From the NCBI GenBank assembly GCA_905178155.1, contig CAJINV010000003.1, forward strand, positions 7,187,612 through 7,251,611: 64,000 nucleotides of DNA. Direction: 5' to 3'. Position 1 is the stretch's first letter. Every line of letters starts with the position of its first letter. The position numbers were made by a program, and so were the translations under genes. Source of the stretch: Amoebophrya sp. A120 (taxonomy: Eukaryota > Sar > Dinophyceae > Syndiniales > Amoebophryaceae). This document shows positions 57,203 through 64,000 of the stretch, piece after piece. A model generated the notes under the pieces. The model saw only the letters and a list, made by a program, of their open reading frames with translations. It did no database searches and had not been told where the DNA came from.

Positions 57203-58425
57203 CTAATCCTTGTGTCCATTTGATTTTAAGATTCCGCAACAGAACGGCGGCCTGTGATATGCATGACAAGAAGCGACGTCTTTCGACGTGGAACGTTCGC
57301 AGATCTTCATCTGATCCAAGTGCGACATGTGCTTTAGCTTTTCTCGTCCATAATGCAGCCCCTCTACTCTGTGCAGGGCCTGAAGAGCAGCGGCTTCGTC
57401 GGTGTCCATTTTTAGGAAAGCCCGCTTGTAGTGCTGGAATTCAGGAACTGAAACACAGATGTTAAAATCTAGCAGGGAAAAAAAGGCCCACTCCAATTTG
57501 TTTAACTCAGCCAACGGCACTCCCCCGATTAAGGCATATCGCGTGTTGGAGAAGAATCGATCGTCCCAATACTTCGAAGCCAGTGTGATTGCGGCAAGCC
57601 AAAAACGGTAGAGGTATGAAGCGGAAGTGCCTGACATTGGGGAGTGCTGCTAGCCCGCCCTGGGGGCTTTTGTCATCCACATTAATAAAATTGAGGAAAC
57701 TCAAATTTTATGCGCGCCAAAAGTTAGTCAATTCCTTGTGGTTCCGAACGATTGTCATCTATTAGGAATAGGAACAAGAATGGCGCTCTGCATCACAAAT
57801 GGGGCGACGTAGGGATGGCCACGCAGCTACAAGTTGGGCTCTATCTTGGGACTAGCAGCAGTCTGGGAGATCGTTCGCCTTCCGTCCATAAAATGTTTGC
57901 ATTGTTCAGGCGGTGGCTCCGATGTTTTCCGGGAGGGTCGACGCTCGTCAGCGACGCCCGCAGTCGGTCAAGATAGATGTACGCGATAACGTAGCTTTCC
58001 GCACTCGCGTCGAAGTGCTTGTGGAACCGCGCAAAATACTCGTTCAGAGGCATCGACGTCTGGCTCGTTAAGTAAAACATGTTGAGTCGCTCGTCCTCGC
58101 AATATTTCGGCCTGCGATAAATGCCGAAATGAGTTTCGGCGTAGTTAATAACTTTGCGCCAATAAAGGTCCGGCTCAATCAAGTCCAGAGTTAGCGAGTC
58201 CTGCATTTCCATGGGCAGGGCGATCTTCTGCAGCGCTCTTGCGACGTTGCGCACCAAACGGCCATCCTCTGCATCAGCTGCTTGGTCAAAAATTTGCCTC
58301 AGCTGCTTCGGCTTCGACTCGTCTGACTGCTGCATCAGCTGCTTCGCCTCGTCTGACTCTAACTTTCCGACCTCTGCCAAGGGATCGTCGTACCGTCCCG
58401 TTGCCGCAGGCTGAAAAGGCCGATC
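57203..58425 (-). CDS. Pho80-like (P/U-type) cyclin
   Basis: Regulatory subunit for a cyclin-dependent kinase of the Pho85 type. The N-terminal exon has NEYFARFHKHFDASAESYVI then AYIYLDRLRA, the first cyclin-box helices. The 3' exon (57630-57203) has YRFWLAAITLASKYWDDRFF then ALIGGVPLAELNKLEWAFFS, the family hallmark, and LLDFNICVSVPEFQHY. The stop is TAG at 57203-57205. The join between exons was not resolved: the 3' exon needs a phase-1 donor that I could not place near 57850-57900. The 5' end is also open; Gln/Gly-rich frames up to about 59490 may be further exons. Confidence 0.83.
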
Positions 58426-58754
58426 CAGCTGTCCCAGATGATTGTAGCAGGGAAGCTCAGGTCATCGGAGAAAAAAGCTTGCAGCTCTCAACGTCACCAT
58501 TTTGCGACTCACAGTTCCGTCAGAGGAATACGTCTGCTCGGCGCGAACCTCGAATCATGATCGATATCAAAGCTAACTACTTTCATGTCAGCTGGAGCCC
58601 ACGACAGTTTTCGCTTACGCACGAGTGCCGCCACAGCCCTCTTCTGGCATCCCCTCCGGGCCGTTTGCATTTCCGTTTAATATTTTCTCGTATAATATAT
58701 GCAAGAATAACGCACGAGATCAAGAATCACATGAAGCTGCACCTTTCTGGGTAC

Positions 58755-59490
58755 TTATGGAGATTGATTTTGCCTTTGTCTTTGTGCTGTGTATAAATAT
58801 AACATGTGTGCAAAAGGGTGACGAGCTCGGTAGAGATGCTTTTTTGAAGATACTCCCGGACGACATTCCATGTCCGTCTCCGCGTCCGCGTCATCAAACG
58901 AAGCAAGCGACACAGCGTTCGCACTGCCGGCGTCGGCCGCTGCGCCCCCCCGAATATCAGGTTGGACAACACCACCGCCACCCAACAGGCCGCCATAGGC
59001 TAGAGGAGCATCGGAGGGGCAATTCTTTTGTGGCGCCGCCACGGTTGCGGATGTCGTGCCTTCCCCGCGGCCTTGAAATTGTGGACAGGATCTAGAAGTG
59101 CTGCGTGTGGTGCCGAAGTGTTGTTGTAGTTCCGGCATTTCTTCACTAGCTACACCCGCACTGATCATGCCCACCCGTTCTACTTGATGAGCACGCGACT
59201 CAAGAGCGCGACGAGTGGATGCCTTCTCCTGCTCTGGTGGTGGTGGATGCGCATGCACAGCCCCCGGTGAGTTCGGCCCATTTTTCCTGGCATCTTTGTA
59301 ATGCTTGTCTTGCTGGTCACACGCGGAGCAAAGATCTCGCAGCGATTGACGGGTGACGCCGTATACTGCGTCCTGCTGCGGCACGAAGGCTCTTTTGTCC
59401 CGGTCGCACCAACCACTACCAGAAGATGCACCTTGCGCTTCTTGCCCTGTTTTTTCATCCGCGCCCGCTGCGATGTCGGGCTGCGTTGTA
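58755..59490 (-). CDS. Possible N-terminal exon of the cyclin gene
   Basis: A long open frame with a Cys pair (LRDLCSACDQQDKHYKDARK), Pro/Glu-rich and Gly-rich low complexity. It lies just upstream of the cyclin on the same strand. No domain recognised; linkage to the cyclin is inference. Confidence 0.35.
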
Positions 59491-60458
59491 ATTCGAAATT
59501 AATACTAGGCGAAAGCCTTGACTTTATGGTGCACGACCATTTTAAAAATCACATGTAGTAGCAAAAGTAGACAAACTTAATCTCTTCAAAAATATTATCC
59601 TATTTCACACCATCTACTTTAGATATACTCGCGAACTAGCGTCGTGGGCGTCCGAGGTTTTGACTTGGCCTTCAGGAGAACGTAAGCATTGCTGAGAGGC
59701 GCGCCGGACGATTATGCCCTGCAAAGGTCTTACAATTTCGCGCGTTTGTTCCACAACGACAATACTGCAACAAGATACCAAGAGATGTTTTCTTGCAGCG
59801 CACAGTAGAAATGCGATTTTGGGCTTTTGGGACAGCGTACAACCAAGATAATGTATATCTATATTTATTCTATATTCATTCATCAACAACATGGCGCAGC
59901 GCTGGCGTCGGCATGCAGTGCATACTAACACGCGTCGTGAACTACATGCTGCAAGCGTGTGCTGCCAGAAGATTATTTACTTTAATCATGAGCTTAAAAG
60001 CGCCTAGGTATGTGCGACGCGCCCATCCCAATCTCAGGACGTGCACTTTTTGCAGCGACAGGTTCATGTATGCTAGTAATGCAGCAGCCGAAATTGTAAC
60101 GCGTGAACCAGCCATATCGATGCCTCTGTGTGCCCGGCGGCGCTTCAGGTTTTATAGAACTGGATTGGCTCCTGATGTCTTTGTGCTCCTGCACGCTCAC
60201 CCCAGAAGCGTGGCTTTTTCACCGTAGAAAAAAAAAACTTTAACCTGCAAACAGATACTAGATTCGAGTAAATACTGATGGAGGAGCAGGAGCATAGAGC
60301 TAGGCAGTATGTAAAATTAGAGCGCAGGTCTTTCACGGTACAGTCGTGGTGACCATGAGTCACAATTCTCAGACAAGTCATGTGATGCAATTCTTGTCTG
60401 CTCTCAGGGATCCCAACAGACGAGAATGACCACGAACATACGAGGAGCAAATCCATTT

Positions 60459-62149
60459 TCATATCTTTTTCACCGGCGAGCCACCTGGAGTGTTCGGCGA
60501 CGGCGACGAGCCCGGTGTAATATCATCCTCCACCGTGGCATCAGAGTCGTCTTGATCTTGTACTCCTGCACCTCCGTTGACAGGACCTTGCTGTGCGACA
60601 ATATCGGCCCCTCCAAGGCGATCGTCGTGCAGCGAGAGAAGGCGCATGGAGTCATTCAATAGTTCATCAACTACAGCAGCAGCTGCATGATCACCTTCAC
60701 GTTCACCACCGCCGGCACCAGCACGAGAAAACTGGTCCTCCGCGCTGTCGCTGGTGAGTGAAGTGCTGGTATGAGCCGCCGAAGCCGAACCCAGACCGGC
60801 TCCCGATGGGCTTCTTGTCGAGTCTTGATCATTGGCCCTGGCCACACGGCCCTGGTGGTGACCACACGTCGACAGCCGGTTGATCCCGATTGGGTGGTCG
60901 TGGACGCAACCGAAGTGCTCACCATCGGTCTCAGAGCCCGGCTCTTGCTCTTCTCCCTCGCCCGACTATGGGAGTGAAAAGTCGTGGGAAATCGCCAAGG
61001 AGATTCAAGGAGACCAAGGCGCAACCCCAGGAATAGGAAAAAAATAAAAATATAATTATGATATAAGTATATTTTTGCAAAGTTACAACATGTCCGACTA
61101 GGAGGTCCTCAGAGGAACTTCGACCCACCCAGCCGGGTGGGCCTTGTTAGGTCCCCGGCCCCAAAAATTAAGTTATGAATCCACCACAGCTCGCGCTCGC
61201 GAGTGTTTCAGTTTGTTTTCTCGCCGGATTCATGATCCATCCGAATCAAAAGCAATATTTATATGAGGAAGTATGCCGTCCAACCGAGCTTCTACCGTAC
61301 GCAGAATTACAACTACTCGTTGCATCCCGTGCAATGCGAGCACTTTACGCAGCCTGCTCCTGACAGCTCAACATGCAAAGTGAAGATAAGAAGTTCTTGA
61401 TTCGATCAAGAAGTTAGAGATGTCCCGCGACGTCTTGCAGGTCGTCTTTCATATCACCGCCTTTGCACGGAGTGCGCCGCCGACGGAAACATCATCACTA
61501 CCGGTCATATCTGGTAGTGATGTTTCCGTCCGTACCACCCCGGCTGCGGCTGCCACGTCGCGTCCTTTCGTCGGGAGATCCGGGACGAGGGTAGCCTCCG
61601 AGTCGCTGGAAAAATCGCCCCCGACCCGGGATTTCAACATTATCCCAGGATAGGCTTGCAACTCGCTGCCACTCAGGCAGTCCTCGCGATCTGTCCTCCG
61701 ATACGGTGGCAGTGCGAACTCGTCGGGGTTAGAGGCATAGGCAGCACAGGATGTCATTCGCTGCGGAGTTTGAGGATCGGACCCGTGGCTGGCGACGTCG
61801 TCGAGGTATGATGTGTATTGCGCGTCCTCTTGCGCTGCACCGCTCTTATTTTTTGATTTCTTCTTCAGTTTCAGTCCTGCAGCGGTTGTCGGACCAGGAG
61901 CTGCCTTGTCTGCCGTCCGCATGACGGGTGTAGTTCTGGTGTAGAAATTGCTGTCGTGTGCACCACCTGGTGCGGCACTCGCAGCCGCAGCCGCACTTTC
62001 TCTCGTGCGGCTGACGACGTGCTGCAGACGGGCCCCTTGTTGTCTGTCGCCCGCTAGGCCGAATCCCGAGGGCCCAATAGAGGCAGCCTGAATTTCTGGC
62101 GGCCGGAAGTCGAACCCACTTGCAGCAGAGGCAAAACTCTTGCTTCCAC
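60459..62149 (-). CDS. Low-complexity hypothetical protein, two exons
   Basis: Exon 62149-61458 follows a TCTGCAG acceptor and ends at a GTGATA donor; exon 60965-60459 follows CATAG. Phases agree. The first part is Ala/Ser/Gly-rich with a Lys patch (LKLKKKSKNKSGAAQEDAQY) and acidic Ser clusters; the second has an acidic start (SGEGEEQEPGSETDGE) and a Ser/Pro-rich end. No domain recognised. Upstream exon(s) with the start are missing. Confidence 0.5.
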
Positions 62150-62229
62150 CTGCAGAGAATATAGAAAAACTGGAAATATAGAAATCTTTCAACAAATCAA
62201 AATTAAGTATGTATCGCGACGTAATCAAC

Positions 62230-63425
62230 TACTACGACACATGACCCAGCATCTACAACAGCTCCAGAGTGGTGCAGCCGTACTAGAAGTAGAAGATGAA
62301 GAGAGGGTTATAACAAGTGCATAGAGAGTCAATCGCTCAATGAGACCACCCCTTGCAGCTGGACAACGGGCAGACATTTAATTATATTTCGCAATTCTCA
62401 TAATCCAGGAAGTTTTGCAGGGGCGAGCTGCTTCATCTACGTGCACTTTGCCCTCATCTTGCTTCAGTTCTAATGGAGCCATGATGTCAACAACACAAGC
62501 GTGGCGCGGCCCAAGGCGACACGTCTTCTGACAAGCGACGTTGTTCTTGTTCGGCGTAAACGGCTGGGAACATACAAGCACGATATAGAAGTTTTGATCA
62601 ATTTCCATAGAGTTGTAGTAGCGCGCTTTTGTTCCCTGTATGAGTATGTACAGAAGTTGCCAGAAAGCTCAAGCTGGTACAGTGCAGCTTCTGACATAAA
62701 CAAAAACGTATTCTAAGCGCGAATAATATTAAATGGCTTACAGTTGGTGAATCATGGGCACAGCAGGTAGCAGCGCGTGCTTGAGCAGGAGGCGCAGCGG
62801 CGGGCAGACGCTTGCAAGCATGCGGTGGGAGTACGGCGGCACGTTTGCGCGCTAGTACTAGCAATCGAAGTACAAGTACAGGAAGACCACGACCACGAGG
62901 CATGACTGATAGCGTAGTAAACATTTAGCTGTAGTACCGCTCTGTTCTCTCAGAACAGACCCACTGGGACCGGCCGCGCGATAAGGACGCCGTCCAGACA
63001 GGTGGTCATCCAACATGACATCAGGCAGCTGCGATCGGCAGTATGCAATGCAAATTATTTTTGCACTATGTAATCCCCGGCGGAGTCAATGTCAACAACA
63101 ACAACATGCAAACGAAGTATAAAATCGTTACTGTCCGCGATTCCGTTTCCAATTTTGCACAGTGAGCGAAACTCTCGTAGCAATGCGCAGTCATGACAGA
63201 CCGCCGCAATAACGACGCACTATACAGCTGACAATTATGAATCTGTATCCAAGCAACTTTGTGCACGCTTTGGAACGTCGTTCGGGACAGAGTCCTGTCC
63301 TTGAAGCGAGCTTCTATTGATTTCGGAATTCTATTTGGAAATCGTGTCGCTCTGAGAAAGCTCTACTGATGCAGAAGATTCATCGGATTTTTCAAATTCC
63401 TTCGCCAAAATAAGAAAGTACATCA
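62230..63425. other. Intergenic, no gene recognised
   Basis: Short frames only, no motif, no element. Confidence 0.45.
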
Positions 63426-63884
63426 TTAATTTGCACATGATATCGATGTCGCGGCAACGACACACAGCATCCCTTGGATTTCCTCAAGTACGAGAAGAAA
63501 AGCGGCGCAAACAACTAGAGCCCAGATAATAGGATGACGCAAGCGGATTATCATCGTCGGGACAGCCGCACCAACGAGGGAGGGCGAGCCGGGTTTCTTC
63601 TTCTTGCTGTTCCTCCACACCTCGTTCGGCTGCACTGACGTCTTTCCAGTCTTTCTGCTGCCGGTCTTGCAGTCTTTGCCAAAAAGGCCTACATCCACAT
63701 CAGGGGTTGCTAGCGGCTGGGGTTGGCCAAAATTCGCGGTCACGACATGCCGAGCGTCCCTCGAGCCGAGGGTCGTGACGTTCTTTGCGAAGTCGATGTG
63801 GTGTTTCATGGCGCAGAAAACTTCAGTCAGCTCCCCCAGGGGAAGCGGCTTCCGTTTCACCCGCGCACTTGCGTTGGTAAACAT
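63426..63884 (-). CDS. Small tail-anchored hypothetical protein
   Basis: A complete 152-residue frame from ATG to stop. It has a basic N-terminal half (MFTNASARVKRKPLPLGELT), a Lys run (RNSKKKKPGSPS), then a membrane helix (HPIIWALVVCAAFLLVLEEI) near the C terminus. Intronless as drawn. No family recognised. Confidence 0.5.
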   Translation of the reverse strand: MFTNASARVKRKPLPLGELTEVFCAMKHHIDFAKNVTTLGSRDARHVVTANFGQPQPLATPDVDVGLFGKDCKTGSRKTGKTSVQPNEVWRNSKKKKPGSPSLVGAAVPTMIIRLRHPIIWALVVCAAFLLVLEEIQGMLCVVAATSISCAN

Positions 63885-64000
63885 TTCCGAAGTAAAAAAA
63901 GTAAAAGCGCTTTATTCACAGGTGCGAACTTAATATTAACGCTCGAAATAAGTATAAGTAGCGGAATCGGAATACCAGATGCAGAGTGGTCAGCTGTTGC

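Overview
This window looks like nuclear DNA of a protist, most likely a parasitic dinoflagellate of the Syndiniales (Amoebophrya-like); the organism is inferred, not proven. Genes are long, multi-exon and eukaryotic in content (eIF4G, BTB-BACK, CAP10/GT90, a Pho80-type cyclin, fumarylacetoacetase). Almost all read on the minus strand. Many introns are mobile-looking: they have terminal inverted repeats, begin TAT and end ATA, are bounded by 5-bp target-site duplications, and mostly lack GT-AG ends. This resembles the introner elements reported from Amoebophrya genomes. No bacterial operon, CRISPR array, rRNA or convincing tRNA was seen.

Layout, left to right. A fumarylacetoacetase gene (743-3086, minus, four exons) is followed by a gene-poor stretch. 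Next is a secreted multidomain lectin-like gene (5656-15914, minus) with a signal peptide, repeated discoidin-like modules and Cys-rich PAN-like modules; eleven introner elements split it into twelve exons. A BTB-BACK gene follows (17487-21689, minus) with two introner elements and a tiny exon whose sequence is repeated in inverted form at the end of the preceding intron. Then comes a giant eIF4G (22686-33940, minus, about 3028 residues) with MIF4G and MA3 domains, an eIF4E-binding motif and six introner elements. A GT90/CAP10 glycosyltransferase (35109-36965, minus) sits beside two genes encoding proteins with N-terminal hydrophobic segments (37.3-38.8 kb) and small proteins with a C-terminal membrane anchor (40.5-42.3 kb).

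The only well-supported plus-strand gene is a small one at about 44261-45302, interrupted by three introner elements. From 45.5 to 51.3 kb the assembly is disturbed: an ankyrin-repeat gene fragment is present in three copies, a 648-bp N gap lies between two of them, and a short repeat marks the junctions. The right end carries a gene of unknown function (55.7-57.1 kb), a Pho80-like cyclin (57203 to about 58425), a low-complexity gene (60459-62149) and a small tail-anchored protein (63426-63884).

The central observation is the set of 24 introner elements in at least six families. I checked reading-frame phase across each proposed excision. Removing the element plus one 5-bp duplication restores the frame at every junction in the lectin, BTB, eIF4G and GT90 genes, and in the plus-strand gene. 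This supports the elements as real spliced introns and gives a precise model to test with RNA reads.
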